NCBI GenBank assembly: GCA_918026815.1
Contig: CAKJVC010000014.1
Coordinates: 930,001 to 994,000, forward strand
From: Chalara sp. BL73
Lineage: Eukaryota; Ascomycota; Leotiomycetes; Helotiales
Length of the DNA: 64,000 bases
Direction: 5' to 3'
Shown here: piece by piece, positions 1 to 10,545 of the stretch
Position numbering within the stretch: the first letter of the stretch is position 1
Layout of the letters: each line of letters starts with the position of its first letter
Notes under the pieces: generated by a model
Told to the model about the DNA's origin: nothing
The model's input: the letters and a program-made list of their open reading frames with translations, nothing else
Database searches by the model: none
Made by a program: the position numbers and the translations under genes

Positions 1-904
1 CCAGTGGCTTCCTTGGCGAGTCGAAGCTGCTCCTCAGCTTGTTTCTTGTCCATGCGTTCTGCTTTCCATTTGGCGAACGTCTCTGCTGTGACGGGTGTGA
101 GAGGTGCAGTAAGCTTGTGTCGTTCGGACTCTAGGAAGTCCTCAAGTGTAAGAGTTTTAAGAGGAGATTTGTCCATCAGGGCCTTTTCAGCCGCACGCTG
201 CTCTTTTGTCTTCAGTACGAAACTAGATGGTTGTTAGCATACGCGGAGTGTCTGAAAGCTACCAAAACTAACCCGGGCGGCAGCTTGTGCTGATACATGC
301 ATTTATCTCCACCATTTGGACAGGTCCAGAACCATCCATATTTTCCCTCTTCAATCGACTCGATAAAGTATTTGCACACCTTGTCTGTCGTAGTTTTTTG
401 GTTCCCTTTTTTTGATAACACCACCGACTTCAACTTTTCTTCGTCCCAGTCCTCGGAGGTTTCTTGCTCTCTTTTCGCCTTTTCTTCATCTCTAGTATCC
501 TGGAATAGATCTCTCTTCGCAGATTTTCGCTCAACGTCTAGGTCATGGGAGAATTTGCATTTCCGGCCTTTCTCACAATGTCCTTTCTTGTAGAATTGGC
601 AGAGAACAGTTTTTGGATCCACACCAAAAGGCACCTTCTGCACCTGTACTGGTTTGAACAACTCCATAGCCTCTTTCTTAGCTGCCTCTGCAGCCTTTTT
701 GTCTCTTTCTCTCTGCTCCTTCTCGGCTTGTCTCCGTTTCTCTTCGGGTGTGCCGCCAGCCTTCGCAGATACTGTCATCCGAGCAATCTCCTTCTGTGCC
801 TGAGCTCCTTTTTTATTTTTCATGCCAAACGTTTTGTCCTCTACAACTTTGGAAGCCGACACCTTTTTGCCCCCGCCTTGCTTGTCATTCTTCTTTGGAG
901 GCAT
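1..904 (-). CDS. TMA46: TMA46/ZC3H15-type CCCH zinc-finger protein (3' partial)
   Basis: Homologue of yeast Tma46 and animal ZC3H15 (DFRP1), a cytoplasmic partner of the Drg1/Rbg1 GTPase that associates with ribosomes. Exon 1 is 904..273 and exon 2 is 222..1, running off the left edge. The 50-nt intron has donor GTTAGT, branch GCTAAC and acceptor CTAG; a codon for Gly is split across it. The first 100 residues are Lys/Glu-rich and probably helical. Two CCCH fingers are visible: C102-C110-C116-H120 and the wider C177-C195-C202-H206. Exon 2 encodes the conserved segment ERHKLTAPLTPVT followed by FAKWK, diagnostic of the family. The C-terminal part is outside the window. It is divergent from OST4. 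Family assignment is strong; the exact terminus cannot be seen. Confidence 0.93.
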
Positions 905-1401
905 CTTGACGCTTTTGTTAGGTTGGTTTTGCTTGGGAAAAAATCTTAGGAATTGAATTTGTATAGCACTTTATATCTGATTCGACATGAGCATGCAGAA
1001 ATGACTGTGGTGGATACAAAGGCTTGAGAAAGTACGACCAAAATCGTCGTCAAGTGGGGTTTTGCGAGTTGAAGTCACCAAAAAGCTAGTTGATTGATTT
1101 TGAGGTCAATAAACGAGGCAGAACAACCAATCATTTTTATGGGGGTGGATAGGATATTAGCCCTATTTCTTGGCAAGGCAGGTGCAGTCTGGAGCGAATA
1201 TTGATAGAGTGTCCTCAAGACCACTGCACCTCGAACAATAACACAGCAACCAGCAGTTCATGCAGTAGTAGAATAAAAAGGTGCGTTGATTCTGCATATG
1301 CGATCATCCCAAAACCTAATTGCTACAGTAGTTCAAGAACTTACACCACTACACAATCCTCAAGCTTCCCCAAATCCTCTTCTCCAAACACCAGATTCAA
1401 G
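905..1401. promoter_or_regulatory. Divergent promoter region of TMA46 and OST4
   Basis: About 500 bp separate the two start codons on opposite strands. A CCAAT pentamer lies at 1127..1131 (context ACCAATCA), a plausible HAP/CBC-complex site serving either gene. No TATA box was recognised. Assignment is from position and motif only. Confidence 0.4.
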
Positions 1402-1578
1402 ATGATCTCCGACGACTCTTTGTACCGTCTCGCGGTATTCCTCGGCTCTGCTGCAATGCTGCTCATTGTCCTGTACCATTTCCTCGAGGTCAACGCGGTT
1501 GAAGAACCAGAGGAGGCCAAGAAGCCTTCCATCGCAACACCTCAAACTGGCGCAAAATCAGGCTCGACAATTCGGTGA
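1402..1578 (+). CDS. OST4: Oligosaccharyltransferase subunit Ost4
   Basis: A 58-residue protein that begins MISDDSLYRLAVFLGSA, very close in pattern to yeast Ost4 (MISDEQLNSLAI...). Ost4 is a tiny one-pass ER membrane subunit that holds Stt3 and Ost3/6 together in the N-glycan oligosaccharyltransferase complex. One membrane helix spans about residues 9-31, followed by a polar tail (EEPEEAKKPS...). The frame is open back to 1201 with an upstream ATG, but the internal ATG at 1402 is chosen because it gives the family length and the conserved MISD start; the upstream stretch is Ser/Thr-rich and looks like 5' UTR. No intron. The yeast protein has 36 residues; longer C-terminal tails are common in filamentous fungi. 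Confidence 0.93.
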   Translation: MISDDSLYRLAVFLGSAAMLLIVLYHFLEVNAVEEPEEAKKPSIATPQTGAKSGSTIR

Positions 1579-2477
1579 TTATTCGTTGTGCGATATAGGA
1601 AAGATGTGTGCAAGTGAATGATTTGGGCGGTAAAAAATTCTGAGGGTGACGGACTTGGTCTCGAATAAGGCAGAACCTAGGGAAGCACTTGATGGCGTTA
1701 TATGGACAACACAGCGATGCTGAAAGAAAGACGACGCTGTATATCTTGGGAAGCTGTGAGTCGCAGTATTGTACATTACATGAGCTTGTATAACTTGAGG
1801 AGAAATTAAATACATCATTTCGATTCTATTCTCTAGGGACATTGATCCCGATTGGCGAACCATACGAGAGAGCTCAAAGCTTTTGAGAGCGTTTGAAGAG
1901 TAATATCATGCGCAACCTATCACTCTTGCAACCAGCCTCAAATTCCGGATAAGCAGCCCAATATGACAAAAGCTCCTAAAATTACGGAAGAGACTATCGC
2001 TTCACGGGCTACCTATAATTGTTACGACCATTAACTAGTTTGTAACAAACGTTAATGAAGAACATGAATCATAAATGGTTAACCGTATCTAAATCTCGAA
2101 CTCTCTGAATTGTTGGTACTTGCATCACGTGAATCTGTGACTCAAAATGTACTAGTGGCTTTCTATTCTTAAGGCTCGCGATCCCCTAGGCTGCCTTTCT
2201 TTCTCTCTCGTTCCCAAACCACAAAAGCACAGCCTCTTCATACAAAGACATCAAAACTGCTTCTTTCATCTTCGAGACATTCTCTACGCGCACATAATCC
2301 GTTTAATATTTTGCGAGTCTCGAGCTACCTTCATCTTCAATACCCCGACTCTCTTTTGCCACCTTTCGAGTCGTCGCGCGAACCGCAATCCAACTTCGGT
2401 CGCAATACTGAACCTTTCTCATCCCCAAAGGAGACAAATACGTACTATTCTCGATCCTCCACACTCATACCAGCATC
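1579..2477. other. Intergenic: OST4 3' region and YRA1 promoter/5' UTR
   Basis: No convincing coding frame. The right half becomes pyrimidine-rich (CTTTCTTTCTCTCTCG near 2200), a common feature of promoters and 5' leaders of highly expressed fungal genes, and should hold the YRA1 transcription start. Confidence 0.4.
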
Positions 2478-4131
2478 ATGTCTGCAAAGCTTGATCAATC
2501 TCTCGATGAGATCCTCTCCACTACCCGTCGCTCCACTGTTCGTGGTGCAAACAAGTCTCGCCGCGGTGGTAAGCCACGCGCTGCTGCACCCCCAGTCGGA
2601 GGCGTCAGAAAGGCATCTCAACAACAAAAGCCCGCCAAGGCAACTCCCACCGCTCCCTCAGCTGCAGGTAAATTAGGTGGTGAGAGCAAGATTCAAATCA
2701 GTGGTTTGGTATGTTCAAAGTCATCTTCCATCTCGTGATGTTAGCTAATAGCTACTTTTACAGCCCAAAGATGTGGACGAACGCCAACTTAAGGTATGTT
2801 ATCGATGAGGCTACTCCAGCCTTTGGAATTCGTTCGAACTTTTGTATCACATCGCACCGAACACAAAGACTTGGACTGCGTGGTGCATGCGCTATAATAT
2901 TGTTATGCATTTTGAGGAGCCTCACAAGTGCCGACTCATCCTTCTACTCTTGCTCAGTCTTACCCTAAAGCATTAATAGTCGGGTTTGAGCGTGTCAAGT
3001 CTGCTGCACATCTATTGATTCTCGAGGGAGCCTGGCAAGCCCTTCTATCAGAACGTAGATCAGACAGTGATGGCGGCATATCAATATGTCTACTAGGTCT
3101 CAAGACCTGTAACAAGTCAGCAGCAACCATGGCTACGAGCGAATTGTTTAGCGAGCACAGCAGTATAGCAGACAGCACAGCATGAGGCAGACGCAGTTTT
3201 GAAGCGATATATTGAGGGGCAAATGATATCGATTTTCTTTTTCCATCACAGTATTTGGTTTCATGCTTTCTACGTCGGCGGGAAAGGAGCACGAGAGAGG
3301 TTTATGGCATTCAAGAAAACGCCGGATATATTTGAAGCGATTAGATTGGCAATTACGGTTTTCTTTTGGCGCTCCACGGGGCTACAAGTTGGAGATGAAC
3401 GCGATGTCTGCTGACTACCTTCACTAATGCTTACTGCTTGCTCGCTCAGTTTCGGCCTGTTCAATAGAGAGGGGATACTCGTTTTCTTTTTGTCACCAGC
3501 CACGACGTCGAGAATCATACTTCTAAAACGATTATCAGTTCACTAACAAGACCTGGGACAACAGGAATATTTTGCTAAATCCATTCAAAAGACCAAGAGA
3601 GTGGAGATTGCCTATGGACCTAATGGAGTCAGCCGTGGAGTCGCTACAGTGACCTTCGCAGATAGCCAGGCTGCGACCCAAGCCGTCAGTAAGGTAAACG
3701 GCGTTCTTGTTGATGGAAAGGCATTAAAGGTATTGTGATATCTCTACTCACATAACACATTTGCTTACGATATTACAGATTGAGGTTGTTGTTGATGCCA
3801 GTCGGGCCGCAAGCATCCCGGGCCCAAAGCCGCTTGGTGAGCGTATTCAGCAAAAGGCTCAGCCAAAGTCTGCAGCGAAGGAGAAGCCTAGCGCTACTGC
3901 CGCTCGTGGTAAGGGTGCCCGCGGCCGTGGAGGCAAAGCCGGTCGTGCCCGTCCAGTCAAGAAGACTGCAGAGGAACTTGATTCTGAGATGGCCGACTAT
4001 TTTACTGCCAACAGTGGAGATGCCAGTGGCGCCGCTCAGCCAAACGGCGATGCTCCTATGGACGATGAGATTATGGTAAGTTCTAAAAGTGTAAGCGGAG
4101 CCGTTTAACATGCTAATTGCCTCTGCAGTAA
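2478..4131 (+). CDS. YRA1: RNA-annealing protein Yra1/ALY-REF (mRNA export adaptor)
   Basis: Exons 2478..2708, 2764..2793, 3565..3729, 3779..4075 and 4129..4131; predicted 241 residues. Yra1/ALY (Mlo3 in fission yeast) is a nuclear TREX component that packages mRNA and hands it to the Mex67 export receptor. The N-terminal box (SLDEILSTTR) and basic RG-type linker are followed by one RRM at about residues 74-150: ISGLPKDVDERQLK, then KRVEIAYGPNGVSRGVATV (RNP1) and DGKALKIEVVVD. The C-terminal part is Arg/Gly-rich and ends in the conserved REF-C box (ELDSEMADYF). The RRM is interrupted by an exceptionally long 771-nt intron. The last exon contributes only the TAA stop; if intron 4 were retained, ten further residues would follow, ending at 4108. 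The family call is firm; terminal splice choice is less so. Confidence 0.92.
2794..3564 (+). promoter_or_regulatory. Unusually long YRA1 intron 2 (771 nt)
   Basis: Donor GTATGT at 2794, branch-like CACTAAC at about 3541 and acceptor ACAG ending at 3564. Both flanking exons join in frame inside the RRM (DERQLK/EYFAK), so the border is well fixed. Other introns in the window are mostly 40-130 nt. No long open frame inside matches a known protein. In budding yeast the YRA1 intron is also exceptionally long and mediates negative autoregulation; a similar role here is inference. Confidence 0.75.
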
Positions 4132-4717
4132 ACATATTTTGCAGGGACTTAGGGCACTGATGGATGGTACTTACACAGTCGAGGACGTCATTTCGCGGGT
4201 ACAACACCATTTCCTTTTTCGACAAATTGAGCTATTGCGACTGTATTACTGCTTGCGATTTCGATTTTCCACTTGGCGATTTCAGATGGGTTATTACGTG
4301 AGTGGGAAACTCGGGGACTTCCATAATACTTCTTCGCCCACTGCGGAGGAGCGATTCCTTACACTCCATTCAAGGGATCGACTGCGTGCTATTCAGCAAA
4401 ATATGAAACTTTGAACTACCATTGGACCCCAAGTGATTTTCGGAACAATTCACAACCAGTTTATCCATGCCTCCTACCATCAATCTTTGCTCAGATGTGC
4501 ACTTTTAGGAATTGAAGGAGCAGTCTTTATTGGCAATGACGAACGTAAATGCAGCTAAGAACTGGAAGATTGTTATGCCATCTAGCACACAGCCACACAC
4601 ACCTCTGATTCATGCGCACTATCACACGAACATTGCAAGACTCTCAGAGTTCAACAACAATTAACATCTCTATGGTTGCTGCGGACATACACTCTATGGG
4701 TATCGCTCTAATGCAGC
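4132..4717. other. Convergent intergenic region (YRA1 and transporter 3' ends)
   Basis: Nothing coding recognised; expected to hold the 3' UTRs and polyadenylation signals of the two converging genes. Confidence 0.4.
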
Positions 4718-6828
4718 TTAATGAGCAAATTTGAAGTCCAGCCTTTTGTTGCCCTCGTCTGTTGTGTTGGCTATGTAATCCAGCCTTTCATCCTCAGTCA
4801 TACTCGCCCATTTTCGATCGCGATAAGCGTTCCTCTTCACATAGTACACTTTTGTTCCCAGATACAGGAATATGTTCAGAACGAGAAGAACCAGAAGAGT
4901 ACGATTGCCTCGTTTGTAGCGAGGCTTATCATCCTCACGGTACAGGTTCGCTGCAATTATTCCTGATGTTTGGACGCACATGTTATAAAGTGCTGCTGAG
5001 ACAGTTCTCGAGCGTACTGTGTTACTGTTCCGCGAGTTCCACCCTACTTGTATAGGATGTGCAGAAGGGTAGCAAAGTAAGGCCGTCATAATGGCGTATC
5101 CAGTCCACTTACTGCCTTGACCAATATCCAGCACATTGATCAATATCAAAAATGGAAGCGCCCAGAGCTGTCCAACCAGAGACGTCAGAGTCAGCTCCCC
5201 AAAAACCTCCGCAGCGTAAGTGAGAACTAGCATATTAACAACATGAAAGATTTTGCTAGGAATAACAAGTAGGTTCGTCTTGAAAGTGTCGAAGCCGAGT
5301 TCTTTTAGAGACAAAGTCAAGTAGTTTGCTGGCGCCGACATTGGGGTTTGGAATGTCAGACCAAGGATATAGATAGGCCAGAGATCGAAATCCTTGATAC
5401 TCTGCCAGAGCAGTCTAGGCGTCAAAGGCTCACGATTGTGCATGGAGCTTTTGCTGGGGTCTTCGCGGATGACTCGATTTATCATAATCAGTTCTTCGTG
5501 TTTAGTGAACCAGCTAGCTGTCGATGTTGGACTTGAAGGCATGAGAACCGCAGCAAACAAACCCACAATGAGGGTGAGTAATCCCTTGCTTCTTTGTTAG
5601 TTGAAGTTCTTGTCCACGCTTCCCTTTCCTTACCTCTATAAGAAACAGCCATCTCCAGCCTGCTTGTCCATTTAGTCCACGCAAATGGAGTAATCCAAAT
5701 GCTAGGAACGCGCCAAGAACATCAGCAAGTGCTGAAGCTGTCCAGAAGAAGCTCAGGCGCAGTGATAGTTCGTGATGCTTGTAGAAATAGGATAGGTAAA
5801 GGATCATCTACGATTAAATTCGGGTCAGGATGTTGTTTGGTTGAACAGATTTCCTTCGGAGGCTCACCTCAGGGATAAATCCACCTTGAAGCGCTCCGAG
5901 CAATATTCGACATATTAAAAATGATGTCCTGCCCCTCATCCAGAATTGAGCAGCTCCTACAACGCTCCATACTACCATCTGAAAAGGTATCCATATATCC
6001 GGGCCTTGTTGAATCAGCAATAGTTCCTGAAATTTGTTTTCCCCGAAGCACTTTGCTTCTCTAAGCTCTTAGGTAGATGCATATAAGAATACTGTAACTC
6101 AAAACTAAGGAAGTGAAAATTAAACATACCTACCCACTTCGCAACCAGCTGCGATGGTAACTCAGCGCATAGAAAAGCAAGCTTGAAAGCACTCAAACCC
6201 AGGTTATAATCTACTGTAAATCAGCATGGCCCTTTTATTCCAGCATATCACAAGTTCGATAAAGTGTACCATTAGTAGTCATGCCTAATTCCTCCAGCAT
6301 ATTATCTGTGAGTGCTTGCGAGATATTGCTCCGGTCAAGTTCGAGTGCCATGAACATCACAGCCGCAAATACCATGATCTTCCCATCGATCTTCCTAATC
6401 AGTCGATGTTCCTCACCCCAAGTCCATCTGAATGATGGTTTGAAACGATGGGCATTCTCCCAAGAATCACTAGGTCTATACTCTTCTAATAAATCTGGAT
6501 CGTCAAACACAGATGGCTGCGTAGCTACGGCATCGGGATCATAGACGGTACGAGAGCGTTGGAACCAGAAACGCTTCTCGGAGCTGGGCGCTGCGAGGGC
6601 GAGGCCGAGTTTCGGGGAGAGAAGTTTGGCGTCTTCGGAGGCGTCTTTGTCGTGCTCTAAGGATTCATACTCTGTGAAGGAGGGGTAGTCGTTGGCTTCA
6701 TCTAGCTTGCTGTTATCATCGGTAGAGGAGGTGCCGGGTGAGAGACGCGAATAACGCGTTGTTGGATAGCGGCGCATCTCGAGTTCTTCGTGTTCGCCGG
6801 CATGCTGGGCAGAAGAGGGTGCTGGCAT
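4718..6828 (-). CDS. Dal5/ACS-family MFS transporter
   Basis: Five exons: 6828..6270, 6210..6130, 6004..5868, 5807..5634, 5584..4718; predicted 605 residues. Belongs to the anion:cation symporter (allantoate permease, Dal5/Tna1/Vht1/YIL166C-like) branch of the major facilitator superfamily, plasma-membrane importers of small organic anions and vitamins. A hydrophilic Ser/Asp/Glu-rich N-terminus of about 150 residues precedes the helices. Family markers: [16 protein letters not shown] after helix 1, [36 protein letters not shown], and [14 protein letters not shown] in the C-terminal half. The tail ends with the usual [14 protein letters not shown] type segment. Intron 1 uses the CAGTAG acceptor, preferred because it restores the conserved TNDYNLG. 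Substrate cannot be told from sequence; sulfonate-type (Soa1/YIL166C) or vitamin-type are both possible. Confidence 0.88.
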
Positions 6829-7593
6829 GGGCGCGATCCCTTAATATACAAAGATGGATGTCAGAGCCAGACATACCAGGTGAGTGATTGCGAGGTGAGT
6901 AGCTGGAATGGCGTTTGATCACTTCTGAGACTAGGATTGGGAGTTCAGGTGTAAGGTTTTGGATGAGACAAGGCCTGGGATCTGAGTGGATGGCGGTTAG
7001 TGTCACCATCATGTCTTGCATATAGGCCGGCCATGTCATTTTGGCAGGGTCTTGCGTGCTTTGGGGTGGGGGGGTTTATAGTGGGATGCGGGATGCGGGA
7101 TGCTGGAGGCTCGCTAAGAATAGGGGATGTTACAGTGTGGATAGGCTATAGTCAATGTATCTAGAGCTCGTATCAACTCAAGCTTTCACATATTGAAGAA
7201 ACAAAGGTATCCCTATGCTACGCTGAATACTTAGCTGGCCATAATTAAAAAGAAGGAGGAAAGAGACGGACCTGAGTATTACATCAGCAAGTCATTTGTG
7301 ATAGGATATACCCATAGCCAGCCTCACCGTATCATACCTCAAGGTTTTGAAGAGTTACCTGGAGTAAGTAAGATATATTGTTATAGTCTCTTCTCCCCCA
7401 CGCCTACGCTTCTCACTGGACCAATGTTCTATGTTTTCTTGGTCTCATAAGACAATTACCTAAGTTTAGGTACGCTCAAGGCTGACTTGATCTGCTGATC
7501 CTGGTATCCTTGGCAATGGCAACGTCGAGCTTGCTCAGCAAGGGAACTATACGATATGACTGCAGCAGTTAGAGCCGCGATGTCTAGCTCAAT
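6829..7593. promoter_or_regulatory. Divergent promoter region of the transporter and the SDR gene
   Basis: The two genes are transcribed away from each other. A short tandem repeat of GGGATGC (three copies) lies at about 7083..7103. No coding frame, TATA box or known operator was recognised with confidence. Confidence 0.4.
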
Positions 7594-8531
7594 ATGGATC
7601 TGTCACTGAATCTAAATGAAACTCACGTGCTAATCACAGGTGGGGCAGGCTTCATCGGCAGTGCCACAGTAACAGCCCTCCTTTCCGCCGGCGCCAGAGT
7701 AACCTGCCTCGATCTCCGAGCTCCAGATCCCCTCCCAGATAGCGCCAAATATCAGTACTTTCCGTGCGATATCTCCTCCGAATCCTCTGTCGCTGATGCC
7801 TTCTCACTCGCAGCGACCGGCTTCGGGCCAGTCGCGACCTTGATCGCCCTAGCTTCGCTCGACTACTCCTTCATACCGCACCACGACAGTTTGGCAGATA
7901 TGAGCGTTGATCAATGGAGGAAGACACACCGGGTCAATGTCGAAGGCACATTTTTGACTGCGAGACAATGGTTGAGGCACCTGAGAGATCATGCTGCGGA
8001 TTTGGGGGATAGCGACGAGAGGCTGCAGAATGTGAGTCTGGTCATCGTGGGATCTGAAGCCGGACGATTTGGTATACGGGGCAATGCAGACTATTCTGCT
8101 GGGAAGAGTGCCGTACAAGGAGGTCTAGTCTCGTCATTAGTTGATGATGTGGTTAGGATCTGGCCCGGGGCACGGTGAGTGTGCTATGTTGTGCTTGAGA
8201 TACCCATCTCAGACTGATTTGAGTAGCGTGAATGCGGTAGCGCCTGGCCCTGTTGATACGGAACAATTTAAGAAAGAGTGCAAAGAAAACCCGGAACAGT
8301 ATTGGATGGATGCTCAGGCTACGCAAGTCTTTCCGGCGGGCTCAGAGTTTATAGTCTTTGCTAACATATTGAAGAACACCGCTGAGGAAGCCAGTGCCTC
8401 CAGAAAGCGTTGCCAAAGCGATACTATTCCTTATTAGCGATAACTGGAGTGGAAATATCACTGGCCAAGTCATTAATGTTGACTCCGGTAAACAGAGCCG
8501 CTTAATTTGGACTAAAGAAGAATGTTTATGA
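7594..8531 (+). CDS. Short-chain dehydrogenase/reductase (classical SDR)
   Basis: Three exons 7594..8174, 8227..8322 and 8375..8531; predicted 277 residues. NAD(P)-dependent oxidoreductase of the classical SDR fold. The dinucleotide site is TGGAGFIG near residue 16, the catalytic Tyr and Lys are in YSAGK with an upstream Ser in VGSEAG, and NAVAPGPVDT follows the active site. The C-terminus (KPVPPESVAKAILFLISDN then ITGQVINVDSG) is typical of the family. Intron 1 is canonical (GTGAGT...GTAG). Intron 2 can only be joined in frame as a GC-AG intron: donor GCAAGT at 8323, branch TGCTAAC, acceptor GAAG at 8374. Without it the conserved C-terminus is out of frame. Substrate unknown. It converges with the nitrilase gene 250 bp away. 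Confidence 0.87.
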
Positions 8532-8783
8532 AATTTTAGAATATTCTCCCTTCCTATAAGGTCGCACATCAAGATATCCGAAGCTATAACACAGATATAC
8601 GAGTGGCTTATGCATTTCTTGTTCATGTCCCTGTAGTACGCTTAGCCTTTATTGCTGCCTAGTGAGGTATTGACAGTCTTGCAAACCCATACAGCTTACA
8701 TCATGTGTATGAATTTCAAGGTTGCTTCAACGCCGAGATTCTGATTCACAATTTAATATGTCCTCTCCTTGTACGCCCTTCTG

Positions 8784-10059
8784 TCAGGATCTTGTCAATG
8801 AATATCCGTAATGCCAGCCCTCCTTACCCATATCCGCTCGGACTTTGTAATTGTCTTCTGCATCCTCAAGGATCTGCATATCGACCTCAACAATACTCAT
8901 ACCTTCCTCTGGACCCAACTTTCCTAAAGCTCCCTGTATCTCATATTAGCTTGCATCTGAGCAGCTGCTCACGTGTGACAGACCTTGAAAGGAACAGCCA
9001 CCTGACTCAATCCAGCATAGGCTCCCGTGGTATTCTTCCCCACCGGTCCGCCAGCATTTGCAAAAACAATCATACACGTGTTTTCGAAGCACCGCGACAC
9101 CAGCGTGCTTTCCAGAAAGAGCGCCTCGCCACGCTGGTTCCACCGCAAGCCATCCTCGCTACAATCGCTCAGATTCCAAAACGTAGGAATGATGATGAGT
9201 TTCGCCCCCTGTGCAATCAGCTCTCTGAACGCCTCCGGAAATGCGAGGTCCCAGCATATTAGCATGCCTGCCTTGCCCAGCGGCGTGTCGAAGGCTACAT
9301 GAGGTTCGTGTTCCGAGGATGTTAAATGAGGGCGTTCTGGATGCCAGAGGTTCTTTTTCTGATATCTCCCGATGATAGACCCACCATTGGATATAAAGTA
9401 TGCAACGTTTAGAAGTGAAGACTCATGCTTCTCGACGATGGTACCAGGCACAATGCAGATGTTGAGTTCTTTGGCTAGAGAACAATAGGCGTCGAGATAT
9501 TTTTGATAGTCAGCGCAGATAGGTAGGAAGCCAGGATCAGAGGGTAGCCAGTTGCTGAGATGGTATTCGGGTAGGACAGCGAGAGAGCAGCCTTGAGATG
9601 CTGCATCCCGGATGAAAGAGACGGCTTTGGCATGGTTGGCTTCCGCTGCTAGAGGCTATATATGTTCAGCGATTTGTGGTAAAGATGGTAAATTTTAACG
9701 TGTGTGACTATCTCTAGCAAGTCTTTGGGTTGCTTGTACCTCTACCTACTCGGTGCTATTCGTTCGAGCTGAGAAATAGCCCATTTATCTCAATGTGTGG
9801 CAGCATGTTCTAAGTTCGTGCTGTCTACACAACTGCGACAACACTGGTCATCGTCCTGAGCAAGCCAACCCAAGAGACAAGATATCATATATAAGCAGGG
9901 TGTTAGAATACTTCATCGGCTTGTACATTTTTAACAGAGAATACTTTCCCGCATACAGCACAAATGATGCTGAAACATCCTTAACGTAAGCAATGTATGC
10001 AACTATCCACTCACTTTCGGGTAAAGCTGTATAACAGCAATCTTGTAAATGGGTGCCAT
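8784..10059 (-). CDS. Carbon-nitrogen hydrolase (nitrilase superfamily)
   Basis: Exons 10059..10015, 9655..8984 and 8933..8784; predicted 288 residues, the usual length. Enzymes of this superfamily cleave nitriles, amides or carbamoyl groups by a Glu-Lys-Cys triad. All three are present: Glu45 in VLPEYH, Lys115 in [10 protein letters not shown] and Cys149 in [12 protein letters not shown]. The first exon encodes only 15 residues ([15 protein letters not shown]), the standard N-terminal strand of the family, and is separated from exon 2 ([12 protein letters not shown]) by a long 359-nt intron. Intron 2 is 50 nt with donor GTCTGT. No signal peptide, so probably cytosolic. Aliphatic nitrilase, carbamoylputrescine amidase or omega-amidase-like activity cannot be separated by eye. 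Confidence 0.88.
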
Positions 10060-10545
10060 GCCTTAGTCTTCGGTTCCCTTCCTGATTAAAAGAGGATATC
10101 ACGATAGATTCAGGTAGTTCAGATTTGAAAGGCAGGCCGGTGATAGCCTGCGGTTGCGGACTACACTATCGCCCGACTCTTCGGCTGTATGCAACGTGAT
10201 GTCACTGTAAATATCAGGTGCAAACCAAACCGCAGGCCGAATTTCAGATTCCTCTGGTTTAACCAATTTTCTTTATTGAATTGATAGCTTTCACTTATTT
10301 TGCCAAAAAAAATCCTTCTTCTACCAAGAAACCCTTTTCCTCCACCAATGCGCCTTCCCTTGCACCAAAACCAGTCATGTCATAGAGCATATTGAATAAA
10401 CAACATCAAATAGAGAGTGGAGATGATCGAGTACAGTATCTAAAAGTGTAGGACAATATTGATGAACTCGTTAAGAAACTTTCACCTCAAATGGTGATTA
10501 GAGACAGGTACAAGGTCATCGCCTGGGAGGGATGAGACGATTTCC
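10060..10545. other. Intergenic between nitrilase start and coiled-coil gene end
   Basis: Holds the nitrilase promoter (transcribed leftward) and the 3' region of the coiled-coil gene. No coding signal. AT-rich stretch around 10260..10330. Confidence 0.35.

Noticed and set aside
1201..1401. N-terminal extension of OST4 from the upstream ATG
   Set aside because: Ser/Thr-rich, unlike any Ost4; the internal MISD start fits the family.
2960..3292. 110-residue minus-strand frame inside the long YRA1 intron
   Set aside because: Arg/Ser-rich, no motif, lies wholly within the intron; probably chance.
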